A stretch of DNA of 64,000 bases from assembly GCF_036002945.1 (NCBI RefSeq), contig NZ_CP108529.1:8861001-8925000 (forward strand). The letters are read 5' to 3'. Under the pieces are notes generated by a model. That model was not told the origin of the DNA and did no database searches. It saw nothing but the letters and a program-made list of their open reading frames with translations. The position numbers were made by a program, and so were the translations under genes. The stretch is from Streptomyces sp. NBC_01224 (GTDB lineage: Bacteria; Actinomycetota; Actinomycetes; Streptomycetales; Streptomycetaceae). Shown here one piece after another: positions 1 to 9,779 of this stretch (within the stretch, counting starts at the first letter, position 1; the number at the start of each line of letters is the position of its first letter).

Positions 1-2
1 AG

Positions 3-611
3 CTGGAAGCCGGGATGCGGAGGGGGGAGATCGCCCCGTTCATCCTCGTGGAGCCGCGGACCAATCTGCTGGCGGGTCAGGACACCGGGTGCGCCAATGT
101 GCCGGGTGTCGTGGACGCCGAGTCCTGGCTGAGCGTGGACGTCCGGCAGATGGTGACCGATACCTTCCGCGCGCAGAGCCGTGCGAGCGGCTGGGCGGTG
201 GCCGGGTACTCGGCCGGGGCACACTGCGCCGTGAAGATGGCGCTCTCCCACCCCGACCGGTACCGGGCCGCCGTGGGCCTCTCCGGCTACAACGACCCGG
301 CCGCCGAGCGGGTTTCCCTCACGGGCCGGGACCCGGAGCTGCGGCGGGTCAACAACCCTCTGTGGATCCTGCGCCACGCCGCCACCCCGCCGTGCGTCTC
401 GCTCTACCTCTCGGGCGGGCGCAACGACGGCTACCGTGACGGCCTCGCGCTGCGGCGGGCGGCAGCGCCTCCGACGCGGGTGGTGGTGGCCGAGGTGAGC
501 GGGCCGCACACCACTGGGCTGTGGAAACGTCAGGTGGGGCATGTCTTCCGCTGGCTGACGGCCGAACTGTCGCCCTGCGTGGGGCGGGTCGTTCCTTCGA
601 GTGGCATCTGA
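3..611 (+). CDS. Alpha/beta hydrolase, esterase-like (5' end outside window)
   Basis: The frame is open from the left edge, so the N-terminus is missing; an internal ATG lies at 15. The visible part is the C-terminal ~200 residues of an alpha/beta hydrolase of the esterase D/antigen-85 type. The nucleophile elbow reads GYSAGAHCA, with the serine near visible residue 70. A later Asp (SGGRNDGYRD) and His (VSGPHTTGLW) complete a plausible Ser-Asp-His triad. Family members are usually 300-400 aa, so a third to a half is probably lost to the window edge. Substrate and cellular location cannot be told. No neighbour on the same strand suggests an operon. Confidence 0.72.
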   Translation: MEAGMRRGEIAPFILVEPRTNLLAGQDTGCANVPGVVDAESWLSVDVRQMVTDTFRAQSRASGWAVAGYSAGAHCAVKMALSHPDRYRAAVGLSGYNDPAAERVSLTGRDPELRRVNNPLWILRHAATPPCVSLYLSGGRNDGYRDGLALRRAAAPPTRVVVAEVSGPHTTGLWKRQVGHVFRWLTAELSPCVGRVVPSSGI

Positions 612-1099
612 TCGATGGGGGCCGGCCGGACCGGGGCGCCCGTTACGGCGCGCGGATCATCTGCGGTGAGCCCCGTCGGCAAGCGCGTGTACGTCCTGCG
701 CCACACCTGCCTGACCACCCAAACGTATAGGCGTGCGCATGGACCGCAGAAGGATCGGGTCCAGCGAACGACTGGGACGCCGCAGGTGGGGCATCGAGCG
801 AACCATGTCGGCTAAATCGCTCGCACATCCCAGTCAGCGGCCGAGTCGTCGTGGGGTGTCGAGCGGCCGAGTGTCCCAAGCCGCCGACTGAAACGGTCCT
901 GAAGCCACACCCGACACCCCTCGGTGAGCCAACCCTGCGCATGGCTCGCGCAGCCGGGGCAAGAAGGGAGGACGGTCTTGGCTCATTCGGTGGTTGCCCG
1001 GATGAGGGGAGGGACGTTCTGCGGTAGGGGTGGCCGCAGAACGACCTGCCGGCGACGCCTGGCGCGTTGTCCGCACCGCGTGCAGTCCCCGCTCAGTGA
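612..1099. other. Intergenic stretch without an intact gene
   Basis: No frame here carries a convincing intact gene. The only recognisable coding trace is the short transposase-like remnant at 739-813. Downstream of it the sequence runs into the 3' end of the P450 pseudogene on the minus strand. Confidence 0.5.
739..813 (+). pseudogene. C-terminal remnant of an IS5-type transposase
   Basis: Translating from the ATG at 739 gives RRRIGSSERLGRRRWGIERT. This resembles the conserved C-terminal RIGSSERLGRxRWVIERT block of Streptomyces IS5-family DDE transposases. The expected following WL... residues are replaced by SAKS, and no frame upstream continues the match. Only ~25 codons survive, so it is IS debris. 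The call rests on one motif. Confidence 0.45.
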
Positions 1100-2405
1100 T
1101 CAGACGAGGCTGACCTCGACCGGGAGCTTCTTTATGCCGTTGACGAAGTTGGAGCGAACGCGGGGGACGTCGCCCGCGAGGCGGATGCCGGACAGGCGCG
1201 GGGTCAGTTCCTCGAACATGATGCGGATCTCGGTGCGGGCGAGCAGGTTGCCCAGGCACAGGTGCGGGCTGCCCTTGCCGAAGGTGACGTGGTCGTTGTT
1301 GGTGCGCGTGACATCGAAGTCGTACGGGTTGTCGAAGACCTTCTCGTCGCGATTGCCGGAGGCGTACCACATGACGACCTTGTCACCCTCCTTGACTCGC
1401 TTGTCCCCGAGTTCGACGTCCCGGGTGGCGGTGCGGCGGGAGTGGTAGACGGGCGAGGCCCAGCGCAGGAACTCCTCGACCGCGGTCGGGATGAGGGAGG
1501 GGTCGGCCTGGAGCCTGGCGAGCTGTTCGGGGTGCTGGATGAGGCCCAGCATGGAGTGAGTGATGGTGTGCCGGGTCGTCTCGTTGCCGGCGACGACAAG
1601 GAGCAGGAAGTAGTTGTCGAATGCCCTGGTCGGAGAGGGGGATCCCGTCGCGCGGGGTCTCGTTGACGAGCTTCGAGATCAGGTCGGTGCCGTTGCCGCC
1701 GCGGCGTCGGCGGGCGAGTTCTCGGCCGTACTCGAAGACTTCCAGCGAGGCGGGGGAGCGGAAGGGCAGGTCGCGGTACTTCTCGCTCTCCTCGCTGTGC
1801 AGGAGGACGTCGGCGTAGTCGGGGTCGGTGTTGCCGATGATGCGGTTGCCCCAGTCGATGAGCTGCTGGTTGTCCTCCGGCGGCACGTCCAGCAGGCGGG
1901 CGAGGACGTTGATGGGGAAGTCGGCGGAGACATCGGCGACGAAGTCGAAGGTGCCCTTGGCGAGGGCCGTGTCGAGGGTCTTGGCGGTCAGGCCGCGCAG
2001 GAAGTCCGCGTAGCTGTTGATGACGCCCTGGCCGAACTGGCGCTGCAGCAGGCTGCGCATGGCGCGGTGGCGTACGCCGTCCAGCTCCAGGATGGAGGCG
2101 CGCTTCTTGATCTGGTCCTCGTCCACCTCTTCGAGGTTGACGAACTTGGCGGAGGTGAAGGTCTCGGCGTCGCGGTCGACACGGGCGATGTCCTCGTGCC
2201 GGGTGACGGCCCAGAAGCCGGAGTTGGGTGACTCTTCCGGCTGCCAGTGGACGGGGTCCTCGTGGCGCAGGGTGTGGAACATGCGCCAGGGAGTGATGCC
2301 GTCGGTGAAGTTGTCGAGGTCGGCGAGGTCGACGTCCTTGAGCGACAGCGGTTCGGTCATGGCTTCGCGGGCGGTCCTGTCCGGGGCGGGGAGGTGGGTG
2401 GTCAT
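1100..2405 (-). pseudogene. Cytochrome P450 (CYP124/125/LinC-like), one-base frameshift
   Basis: This is a bacterial class I P450 of ~430 aa whose frame breaks once. The N-terminal two thirds run in one frame from the ATG at 2405 (SD AAGGAGA at 2415-2421). Around 1618-1622 one extra base moves the reading to a second frame. There the I-helix FLLLVVAGNETTRH, the ExxR region EEFLRW and the haem loop VTFGKGSPHLCLG are all intact, ending at 1100. The spacing FGxGxPHxCLG and the C-terminal SNFVNGIKKLPV resemble steroid- and terpenoid-oxidising CYP124/125 and LinC-type enzymes. Every landmark is preserved, so this is either a very recent mutation or a base-calling error. The upstream gene on the same strand is a truncated glutamine-synthetase-like gene. 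No ferredoxin gene is visible nearby. Confidence 0.85.
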
Positions 2406-2459
2406 GATGGTTCGTCTCCTTGGCGTCAGGGGTGGCAGGTCATGGGCCGGGGTCACGGG

Positions 2460-3486
2460 TCACATGTGGTACGCGTACTCGGCGAACTCCCAGTCGGTGA
2501 CATGCCGCTGGAAGCGGTCCACCTCGTCCCGCTTGTAGGAGAGGAATGAGGCGGCGAAGTCCTTGCCGAGGACCTCCGTGAGCGCGGTGTCCGCCTCGAA
2601 CGCGTCGAGGGCTGCGGGCAGTGAGGTGGGGAGCAGCGCGGCCTTGGCGGTGTCGTAGCCATAGCCCTCGAGGGGCGCGGGCGGCTCCTCGGCGGCCTGG
2701 ATACCCAGGAGTGCGGCGGCGAGCGTTCTGGCGATGGCCAGGTACGGGTTGGCGCCGGCGTCGCCCAGGCGCAGTTCCAGCCGGGAGCCGGAGCCGCGCT
2801 CGGGCGGGATACGGACCATGGCACTGCGGTTGTCCAGGCCCCAGTCGATCAGCCAGGGGGCAAGGGTGTCCGGGCCGAAGCGTTTGTACGAGTTCACGGT
2901 CGGGTTGAGGAGCGCGGCGAGTGCCGGGGCGTGGGCGAGGATGCCCGCGACGGCGTGGCGCGCGGTGGTGGACAGGCCGTGCGGGCCCGCCGGGTCGTCG
3001 AAGGCGTTGCGGCCCGCCTCGTCCTGGCAGGACAGGTGGAGGTGGAAGCCGGAGCCGCCCGCGCCGTTGAACGGCTTGGCCATGAAGGTGGCGAGGCGGC
3101 CCTCCTTGCGGGCGAGTTCCTTGACAGCGGTCTTGAGGCGGAAGGCGCGGTCGGCGGCGTCCATCGCCTCCGAGTGATCGAGATTGATCTCGAACTGCGC
3201 ACCGTCGAACTCGTGGTTGCCGTTGGTGACGCCGATGTCGAGGTCGCGCAGCAGGCGAAGGGTGCGCAGCAGGTGGTTGTCGGGGTCGGCGCGCAGACCC
3301 GCCGTATAGACGACGCCGGCCACCTCCGAGTAGCGGCGCCAGCCGCTCGGTGATGTCGGAGCGTCCGCAGGTGCGCCCCCAGCTCGGGCGGTTCCTGGAT
3401 CTCGAACTCGAAGCCGAACGCGGCGACCCACACCACGAGATGGTCCGGGTTCCGGGAACCGTTGCGCAGGATGCGGGTGCGGTCAT
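2460..3486 (-). pseudogene. Glutamine-synthetase-like enzyme, N-terminally truncated and frameshifted
   Basis: The C-terminal ~290 residues match the catalytic half of GlnA-like enzymes: NGNHEFDGAQFEINL, the GGSGFHLHLSC metal/ATP site, and NSYKRFGPDTLAPWLIDW followed by RIPPERGSGSRLELRLGDA. Such proteins often ligate glutamate to amines, for example gamma-glutamylpolyamine synthetases, rather than to ammonia. Upstream of about 3345 the match moves to another frame, where GFEFEIQEPPEL is readable between ~3400 and 3450. The first ~100-120 residues expected in a ~450-aa enzyme are missing. The stop lies 54 bp before the P450 start, so the two probably formed an operon. A GS-like gene beside a P450 recalls mycobacterial morpholine/piperidine loci, but that link is only an analogy. 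Confidence 0.8.
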
Positions 3487-3887
3487 CGACCGGCTCCATC
3501 ACCCCCAGGGATGGGGCACTTGGCCGGCCATCCGTCGAGCCGCTCTGCGCCGTCACGGCCCTGTGCGGCCTCTACGCCGACACCGTAATCGCCGGCCGGG
3601 TGCGGCTCATCCCTCACCGAGGTCGCTGCAGGGTGGGTAGCCGGATGTGGCTGGGTGCTTAACGGGGTACAGAGCAAAGGGAGTTGGGGGACTGGTAGGA
3701 AAGTTTACTGTTCGCTAGCATTCCGGGCGGTGGCTTGGCGCGGTGTCTGACACCCGTAGGCATGACGCGCTCAGTGAGAGCTCTGGCCCGGCCACCATGA
3801 TGCCGCCTCCTGCCCGCGCGAGGGTCGGGGCGCGAAGTCACGCACCAATGCCCAGCTCTCGCCACCCCCAAGGCCAGGAGTCCAGGG
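3487..3887. other. Divergent intergenic region
   Basis: This separates the minus-strand GS/P450 pair from the plus-strand phosphoesterase operon. No convincing ORF is seen. An AT-richer patch (about 3690-3720) is a plausible promoter area. AGGAG about 10 bp before 3888 is the Shine-Dalgarno of the next gene. Confidence 0.4.
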
Positions 3888-5234
3888 ATGTACCTGAACG
3901 GCTCAGCTCCGCTCTTCACGACGACGCGGCGCCGTACGGTGGGCGTGGTCATCGCCGCCGCACTCCTCCTCGTCGGAAGCCTGCTGCTCGCCTACCCCGA
4001 CCGGGCCGACGCCGCCGCCGACCCCCTTATTTCGCATGGCAAGCCCGCCACCGCCTCCTCCAGTGAAGCCTCCGGCCTCGGCCCGCAGAACGCCTTCGAC
4101 GGCGACCCGGCCACCCGCTGGGCGAGCGCCGAGGGCGAGGACCCGCAGTGGATACGTGTCGACCTCGGTGTCACCGCCAACGTCACGCGCGTGGAGCTGA
4201 GTTGGGAGGCCGCGTACGCCAAGGCGTACCGGATCGAGATCTCCGCCGACGGCACCACCTGGACCCGGCTCGCCAACGAGACGGCCGGGAACGGCGGCAC
4301 CGACGACTGGTCTGCCCTCTCCGGCAAGGGCCGCTACCTGCGCGTGTACGGCAGCGCGCGCGGTACTGCCTACGGCTACTCGCTGCACGAGGTCGAGGTG
4401 TACGGCATTCTCGACGGCGCGCCCCCGCAAACCGGTGCCTTCACCGTGGTCGCCGCCGGTGACATCGCCGCTCAGTGCACCGCCTCCGACAGTGACTGCG
4501 CCCACCCCAAGACCGCCGCACTGGCCCAGAAGCTCAATCCGAAGTTCTATCTGACGATGGGCGACAGTCAGTACGACGACGCCCGGATCGCCGACTTCCG
4601 CGCCTACTACGACAAGACCTGGGGTGCTTTCAAGGACAAGACGCATCCGGTACCGGGCAACCACGAGACGTACGATCCTGCCGGGTCGCTCGTCGGCTAC
4701 AAGACGTATTTCGGGATGATCGCATACCCCCAGGGCAAGAGCTACTACAGCTTCGACGAGGGCAATTGGCACTTCATCGCCCTCGACTCCAACTCCTTCG
4801 ACCAGAGCGCCCAGATCGACTGGCTCAAGGCCGACCTCGCCAGGAACAGCAAGGCGTGCATCGCCGCCTACTGGCACCACCCGCTGTACTCCTCGGGCGG
4901 GCACGGCAACGACCCGGTCAGCAGGCCGGTCTGGAAGATCCTGTACGGGGCCAAGGCCGACCTCGTGCTCAATGGGCACGACCACCACTACGAGCGGTTC
5001 GCCCCACAGAGCCCCGATGGGGAGGCCACCGCCGACGGAATCACCGAGATCGTCGGCGGCATGGGTGGCGCCGAGCCATACCCCATCGAGAACGTCCAGC
5101 CCAACAGCCAGAAGCGGATCAGCGGTGAATACGGCGTCCTGAAAATGGACTTCACCGACTCCGGCTACAGCTGGAGCTACGTCGGCACCGACGGCAAGAC
5201 CAAGGACACCAGCCCGAAGTACGCCTGCCACTGA
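3888..5234 (+). CDS. Secreted metallophosphoesterase with F5/8 type C domain
   Basis: A 448-aa exported phosphoesterase. Residues ~17-37 form a hydrophobic signal or anchor segment after an RRR stretch, ending near ADAAADP. Residues ~42-170 form a discoidin/F5-8 type C (galactose-binding-like) domain, with NAFDGDPATRWAS and the closing LHEVEVYG. Residues ~183-440 form a calcineurin-like phosphoesterase with the metal ligands in order: AAGDIA, GDSQYDD (~225), GNHE (~257), a late WHHP and GHDHHYER (~363). This layout is typical of Streptomyces extracellular purple-acid-phosphatase-like proteins. The substrate is probably an extracellular phosphate ester but is unproven. The stop codon overlaps the next start by one base (TGATG), so the MFS gene is likely translationally coupled. 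Confidence 0.88.
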   Translation: MYLNGSAPLFTTTRRRTVGVVIAAALLLVGSLLLAYPDRADAAADPLISHGKPATASSSEASGLGPQNAFDGDPATRWASAEGEDPQWIRVDLGVTANVTRVELSWEAAYAKAYRIEISADGTTWTRLANETAGNGGTDDWSALSGKGRYLRVYGSARGTAYGYSLHEVEVYGILDGAPPQTGAFTVVAAGDIAAQCTASDSDCAHPKTAALAQKLNPKFYLTMGDSQYDDARIADFRAYYDKTWGAFKDKTHPVPGNHETYDPAGSLVGYKTYFGMIAYPQGKSYYSFDEGNWHFIALDSNSFDQSAQIDWLKADLARNSKACIAAYWHHPLYSSGGHGNDPVSRPVWKILYGAKADLVLNGHDHHYERFAPQSPDGEATADGITEIVGGMGGAEPYPIENVQPNSQKRISGEYGVLKMDFTDSGYSWSYVGTDGKTKDTSPKYACH

Positions 5235-6532
5235 TGTATCTGGCGACCACAGGCCGCCGGGACGCGCCGGCCCCGCCTCGCACCGGCGGGGCGGGCCGAC
5301 GCGTCCCCGGCACCGTCCTGGCACTCGGCACGGTCAGCCTCGTCACTGACATCTCCTCCGAGATGGTCACCGCGGTGCTGCCGCTCTACCTCGTCCTCGG
5401 ACTCGGTCTCTCACCTCTCCAATTCGGATTCCTGGACGGCCTGTTCAACGGCGCCGCCTCCGTCGTGCGGCTGCTCGGCGGGCACGCCGCCGACCGCGGC
5501 GGCCGGCACAAACGGGTCGCGGGCATCGGCTACGTCCTCTCCGCCTGCTCCCGGCTCGGCCTGCTGCTCGCGGGCGGTGCCACCGCCGGGATCGCGACCG
5601 CCCTGGCCACCGACCGGGTCGGCAAGGGCATCCGAACGGCGCCCCGTGACGCGCTGATCACCCTGAGCAGCCGACCCGAGGCGCTCGGCCGGTCCTTCGG
5701 TGTACACCGGGCGATGGACACCACGGGCGCCCTGCTCGGCCCGCTCGCCGCGTTCGCCCTGCTCTGGGCGACCGCCGACGCCTACGACGCGGTGTTCGTC
5801 GTCAGCTTCTGCGTCGGCCTGCTCGGGGTACTGATCCTCGTCCTGTACGTTCCCGGTGGTCACCCGGCACCACTCACGAACTCGACTCCCCCTACACGAA
5901 AGACATTTGGGGCACTCCGTGATCCCGCCTTCCGGCGGATTCTCGCAGCCGCCGCTCTGCTGGGTACCGCCACCGTCGGTGACGCCTTCGTCTACCTCCT
6001 GCTCCAGCGCTGCCTCGGCCTCTCCATCGGCTGGTTCCCATTGCTGCCGCTCGGCGCGGCGGCGTGCTATTTGCTGCTCGCGGTCCCGGCGGGCCGGATC
6101 GCAGACCGGTTCGGCCGACGAATGCTGTTCCTGTACGGACACGTCGCGTTACTCGGCGTGTACGCCACGCTCCTCGCCCCGACCGGCGGCCCGGCCCCGC
6201 TTCTCCTTGTGCCCGTCCTCGTGCTGCTGGGCGTCTTCTACGCCACCACCGACGGGGTACTGATGGCCCTGGCCGGACCAGTGCTGCCCGCCGACGGGAG
6301 GGCGGGCGGACTTGCCCTGCTCCAGACCGGCCAGGCGTTGGCCCGGATGCTCGCCGCCGCGGGCTTCGGCGCGGCGTGGACGGTGTGGGGGCCACGCCCC
6401 GCGCTGTGGGCGGCGATATCGGCTCTGCTCGCAGCGCTCGCGGGCGGCTGGGTACTGCTGCCGCGCAACCGGTCCGGCACCCCGGCCCCCGAGGGGCCGG
6501 GAGCCCCGATCCCCGAGAGGCGGACCGCATGA
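5234..6532 (+). CDS. MFS transporter
   Basis: A 432-aa major facilitator protein with about 11-12 hydrophobic helices. The first helix pair carries the conserved SLVTDISSEMVTAVLPLYL signature of a subfamily common in actinobacteria. The loop-2-like motif GGHAADRGGRHKR and the DRVGKGIRTAPRDALI stretch are intact. The C-terminus is a soluble Pro-rich tail. It begins in the stop codon of the phosphoesterase gene and its own stop overlaps the next start (ATGA), so the three genes form a tight operon. The substrate cannot be told. An exported small molecule or phosphate-related solute would fit the context. Confidence 0.88.
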   Translation: MYLATTGRRDAPAPPRTGGAGRRVPGTVLALGTVSLVTDISSEMVTAVLPLYLVLGLGLSPLQFGFLDGLFNGAASVVRLLGGHAADRGGRHKRVAGIGYVLSACSRLGLLLAGGATAGIATALATDRVGKGIRTAPRDALITLSSRPEALGRSFGVHRAMDTTGALLGPLAAFALLWATADAYDAVFVVSFCVGLLGVLILVLYVPGGHPAPLTNSTPPTRKTFGALRDPAFRRILAAAALLGTATVGDAFVYLLLQRCLGLSIGWFPLLPLGAAACYLLLAVPAGRIADRFGRRMLFLYGHVALLGVYATLLAPTGGPAPLLLVPVLVLLGVFYATTDGVLMALAGPVLPADGRAGGLALLQTGQALARMLAAAGFGAAWTVWGPRPALWAAISALLAALAGGWVLLPRNRSGTPAPEGPGAPIPERRTA

Positions 6533-7545
6533 GTGCCAGGTTCCCGAGAGCCGCGACCCCGCTCGGCCCACGGGCCCGTATCGCCGTCGTGGTGGCCGCG
6601 GTGCTACTCCTCGCGGGCGGCTCCGTCTGGTACACCCTGCACGCGGAACAGCGGTCGGTGGAGCAACGAGCCGACGCAGACGTCTCGTTCACTCTCGGTG
6701 GGCCCGCGCTGTACTTCCGGGACTCGGTCACAGGACGCGTCGCGCATCAGCCGCTTGCCGGACCCCCCGGCGCCCGCACCACCGGCGGCCCGACCTGTGA
6801 CCGCTTCTACGCCTCGGGCGATACCGCGCTCTGCCTGCGCGCCGAGCCCGGGGTGCTGCCGAAGACATACGCAATCGTTCTCGACCGGCAGCTGCGCGAG
6901 ATGCGCCGGATCACCGTGCCGGGCGTTCCCACCCGCGCCCGCGTCTCCGCCTCCGGGCGGATGCTGTCCTGGACGGTGTTCGCCACCGGTGACTCCTACG
7001 CCACCACCGCCTTCTCCACGCGGACCGCCGTCCTCGACCTGCGCACCGGCTACCTCATCAAGTCCATGGAGGAGATCCCCCTCACCATCGATGGCGTCCG
7101 CTACCACGCCCCCGACGTCAACTACTGGGGGGTGACCTTCGCCCGCGACGACAACCGCTTCTACGCGACCGTCTCCACCAAGGGCCGCACCTACCTCGTC
7201 GAGGGGAACATGAGGGACTGGTCGGCGAAGGCGCTGCGGAAGAACGCCGAGTGCCCCTCCCTGTCGCCTGATAACACCCGGATCGCCTTTAAGAAGAAGG
7301 TTTCCGACGACCCGGCCGCGCCCTGGCGGCTGTACGTCCTCGACCTGCGGACCATGCGTGAGACGCCGCTCGCCGAGACACGCAGCGTCGACGACCAGGC
7401 GGCCTGGCTGGACGACAGCACGGTTGCCTACGCGCTGCCGGGCGCGGCCGGCCGGGCGAGCGACATCTGGACCGTCCCCGCAGACGGCACGGGGGCACCC
7501 CGCGTGGCCGCGGCGGGCGGATCGTCACCGGTGGCGGTGGGCTGA
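6529..7545 (+). CDS. Membrane-anchored TolB-like beta-propeller protein
   Basis: A 338-aa protein with an N-terminal transmembrane anchor (residues ~18-38) and an extracytoplasmic domain. That domain contains repeated beta-propeller blades, e.g. CPSLSPDNTRIAFKKKV, WRLYVLDLRT and DIWTVPADG, as in TolB/WD40-like proteins. The ATG at 6529 overlaps the MFS stop in an ATGA junction, which fixes the start; longer in-frame extensions upstream lie inside the MFS gene. As the third gene of the phosphoesterase-MFS operon it may act as a surface-bound sensor or scaffold. No catalytic motif is seen. Confidence 0.82.
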   Translation: MSARFPRAATPLGPRARIAVVVAAVLLLAGGSVWYTLHAEQRSVEQRADADVSFTLGGPALYFRDSVTGRVAHQPLAGPPGARTTGGPTCDRFYASGDTALCLRAEPGVLPKTYAIVLDRQLREMRRITVPGVPTRARVSASGRMLSWTVFATGDSYATTAFSTRTAVLDLRTGYLIKSMEEIPLTIDGVRYHAPDVNYWGVTFARDDNRFYATVSTKGRTYLVEGNMRDWSAKALRKNAECPSLSPDNTRIAFKKKVSDDPAAPWRLYVLDLRTMRETPLAETRSVDDQAAWLDDSTVAYALPGAAGRASDIWTVPADGTGAPRVAAAGGSSPVAVG

Positions 7546-8439
7546 GCCAGAGGCCCGGAGCAGAAGCAGCCCACCCAGCAGGGCTGCCATCGTCCCTGCC
7601 GAGCGGTACGCCGGAGGCATGGTCTCGAGGGCCGGCAGACTCCGGCTCGGAGGCTGTTCTCTCCATTCGGCATCTACCAACCATTGCTGCTCCAGGACCA
7701 GTTCAGAGCGCTGTTTCGCTCTGACGTGCACCGCCCCGGTCGGATCGAGGTGAGTGTTTTCTTCGTGATCTACATGCCGGATGCGGCCGCGAGCCGTTGT
7801 CGGTGGTGGCTTCGGCAGGCCGGGGCCTGGGGGTGCCTGCGCCAGTGACCAGTTCAGCAGCCCGGTGGGGGAGGTCGGTTGGGTGAGGGAGGAGGCGACG
7901 GATCCTTGGAACGGTCAGATCGACCGGGACATGGGTGCGAAGAGTGGCAAGGACGTCAGAAGGGTCGTCGGATTCGCCAGGCGTTGCAGTATTGGATGTG
8001 CAAGCGGGCGGGTACATGCCGACGTGCCCGTGCCCGTGCCCGTGGGCCAGGGCTGAGCTCGACGCAGAAGTGCCCGGCGTCTGGGCAGCGGTGCAGGTGT
8101 GACGGGGCCTGGTCGACGAGGCCGCGCAGGGCGGTGCCGTGCTCGCGGAACGCGGTGGAGCTGCTCCACGGCGTCCAGCCGTGGATGGCGCTTCCCCATG
8201 AACACCGGCACACCCGCCGTGACTTCCAGCACTACGTTCCGAGCCCGGTCCGGGCGGGCGGTCGTAGCCGAAGTCAGGGTGTTCCTGCGGGCGATGGCAG
8301 GTGACACCTCTCCGGTGCGGACCTCCACGCCCCTGCTCGGTGCCGAACTCATCCTTGAGCCAAAGGGACGGTTGCATGGCCGCCTGACAGGCCGCCGCAA
8401 CGGCGTGAGGCGTTAACAACCGTGATAGAAGAGGGTGTT
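7546..8439. other. ~0.9 kb without a supportable gene
   Basis: Several ORFs of 70-240 codons exist on both strands, but none carries a recognised domain or a good ribosome site, and they overlap each other heavily. A short GTGCCC tandem run occurs at about 8022-8045. I see no IS signature, RNA gene or clear regulatory element. Confidence 0.5.
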
Positions 8440-9222
8440 ATGAAACACGAGGCATACGACGCAGACCGATTCCACAGCGCTGTTCCGCACTCGGCCCGCG
8501 TCTGGAACTACTGGATCGGCGGCAAGGACCACTACCCAGTGGACCAGGAGCTGGGAGATCAAGTAATCGCGAGCTACCCCCAGACGCGGGAACTTGCCCT
8601 GGCGTCACGGGCCTTTCAGGCGCGTGCGGTGCGGTATCTGGCCGAAGCGGGAATAACCCAGTTCCTTGACATCGGGACCGGGCTTCCCGTGCAAAACAGC
8701 ACGCATGAGGTCGCGCAGAGCGTCGAGCCGAAGGCTCGCATCGTGTACGTCGACAACGACCCGCTCGTATTGGCACACGCCCGCGCCTTGCTGACAAGTG
8801 CACCAGACGGGATGACGGACTACGTGCACGCGGACATGCTGGAAGCCAAGCAGGTGCTCCAGGAAGCGGCGCGCACCCTGGACATGACACGACCCGTGGC
8901 CGTGATGGTGCTGTCCACACTGGGACACCTTCAGCCCCAGGCTGGCATCGACCTCATGCACCAGTACATGGCCGGCACAGTGGCAGGCAGCTATCTGGTC
9001 CTCTGCGACACGGTCGCCACGCCCCAGACGCTGGCTGCGCAGCAGGCTTACGCGGCGGGCGACACTCCGCCATACCTGGTGCGCCAGCCGGAGGAGATCC
9101 TCGCGAGCGCCGACGGGATGGAGTTGGTCGAGCCCGGATTCGGGTCGATCACCCTCTGGCGAGCGGACGAAGAGGACCTTGAACCGGTCGACCAGTGGGG
9201 ATTCGTCGCCCGAAAGGTGTAA
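8440..9222 (+). CDS. S-adenosyl methyltransferase of the PF04672 family
   Basis: A 260-aa member of the actinobacterial SAM-dependent methyltransferase family PF04672 (DUF574). The N-terminus PHSARVWNYWIGGKDHYPVD is its signature. FLDIGTGLPVQNSTHEVAQ is the SAM-binding loop, and IVYVDNDPLVLAHARALL places the acidic residue that holds the ribose. The ATG at 8440 follows GAGGG by 5 bp and is preferred over an in-frame GTG at 8422. Proteins of this family are numerous in Streptomyces and their substrates are mostly unknown. It stands alone. Confidence 0.88.
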   Translation: MKHEAYDADRFHSAVPHSARVWNYWIGGKDHYPVDQELGDQVIASYPQTRELALASRAFQARAVRYLAEAGITQFLDIGTGLPVQNSTHEVAQSVEPKARIVYVDNDPLVLAHARALLTSAPDGMTDYVHADMLEAKQVLQEAARTLDMTRPVAVMVLSTLGHLQPQAGIDLMHQYMAGTVAGSYLVLCDTVATPQTLAAQQAYAAGDTPPYLVRQPEEILASADGMELVEPGFGSITLWRADEEDLEPVDQWGFVARKV

Positions 9223-9532
9223 AAGTCGGCGACTGCACCGGTCGATGCATTGAGCCCGCGTTCGCATTTGGCTGTCCGAAGCGGCCACTGCACGCTTCAG
9301 CGCGCACGCGGCTTCGCTCGGCGACCCCCGCCCGGTGCGTGCCGCCCTGCGGCAGGCCGAGCCGGTGTTCCGGCAGGCACAGGATCTTGGCCATGGTGGC
9401 GGCTCCTCATCCGTTGTTGCGGGAAGGAGCCGTTCACGGTCCTCACCCGGGCCCGCGCGTGGTCGAAGCGGACGTATCCATGTGCCAATAGATGGCAATT
9501 ACCCGCGATGTCAGTGCCGTTGACGGGGATGG
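9223..9532. other. Intergenic stretch, no supported gene
   Basis: Nothing certain is seen. A minus-strand ORF from 9394 begins MAKILCLPEH behind a GAGGAG ribosome site but has no recognisable continuation. Confidence 0.4.
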
Positions 9533-9754
9533 GTGGCCACAGGACCGTCGAGGGCCGCCCGTACGCGTACGGTGCGTGCGACTTTCAGGAGGGCCGTCAC
9601 CGGGGGCGCCACGGCGAGCGTCAAGATCTCCGTCGAGGGCGGCGAGCTGACCGCCGCGGTCACCAAGGACGCGGTCACCGATCTGCAGATTGCGTCCGGG
9701 GCGTCCGTCGTCACGCTGATCAAGTCGACGGAGATCTCCTTGGCTGCGGTCTGA
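9533..9754 (+). CDS. Mop/TOBE-domain molybdopterin- or molybdate-binding protein
   Basis: A 73-aa protein consisting of one TOBE (Mop) domain: ASVKISVEGGELTAAVTKDA followed by VTDLQIASGASVVTLIKSTEISLA. Such small proteins oligomerise and bind molybdate or tungstate in the cytoplasm. The family's usual N-terminus (RNQLxGTVxAV) is replaced by a basic, poorly matching RTVRATFRRAV. Either the GTG start at 9533 is right and the N-terminus has drifted, or a small indel has scrambled the first strand. The molybdopterin oxidoreductase converges from the other strand 25 bp away, consistent with a shared molybdenum theme. Confidence 0.72.
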   Translation: MATGPSRAARTRTVRATFRRAVTGGATASVKISVEGGELTAAVTKDAVTDLQIASGASVVTLIKSTEISLAAV

Positions 9755-9779
9755 TCTCCGGGCGGGAGACGATTCCGTT

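Noticed and set aside
2456..2460. P450 start at 2456
   Set aside because: A GTG there would extend the P450 almost to the upstream gene's stop; the ATG at 2405 has a proper AAGGAGA site.
7525..7731. 68-codon minus-strand ORF with a C-terminal hydrophobic stretch
   Set aside because: Overlaps the end of the beta-propeller gene, weak codon bias, no ribosome site; not enough to call a gene.
8022..8045. GTGCCC tandem run
   Set aside because: About four units only, in a GC-rich background; no evidence of function.
9149..9394. Minus-strand ORF starting MAKILCLPEH after a good ribosome site
   Set aside because: The first residues recall NAD-formate dehydrogenase, but nothing after them matches. 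It overlaps the methyltransferase gene end.
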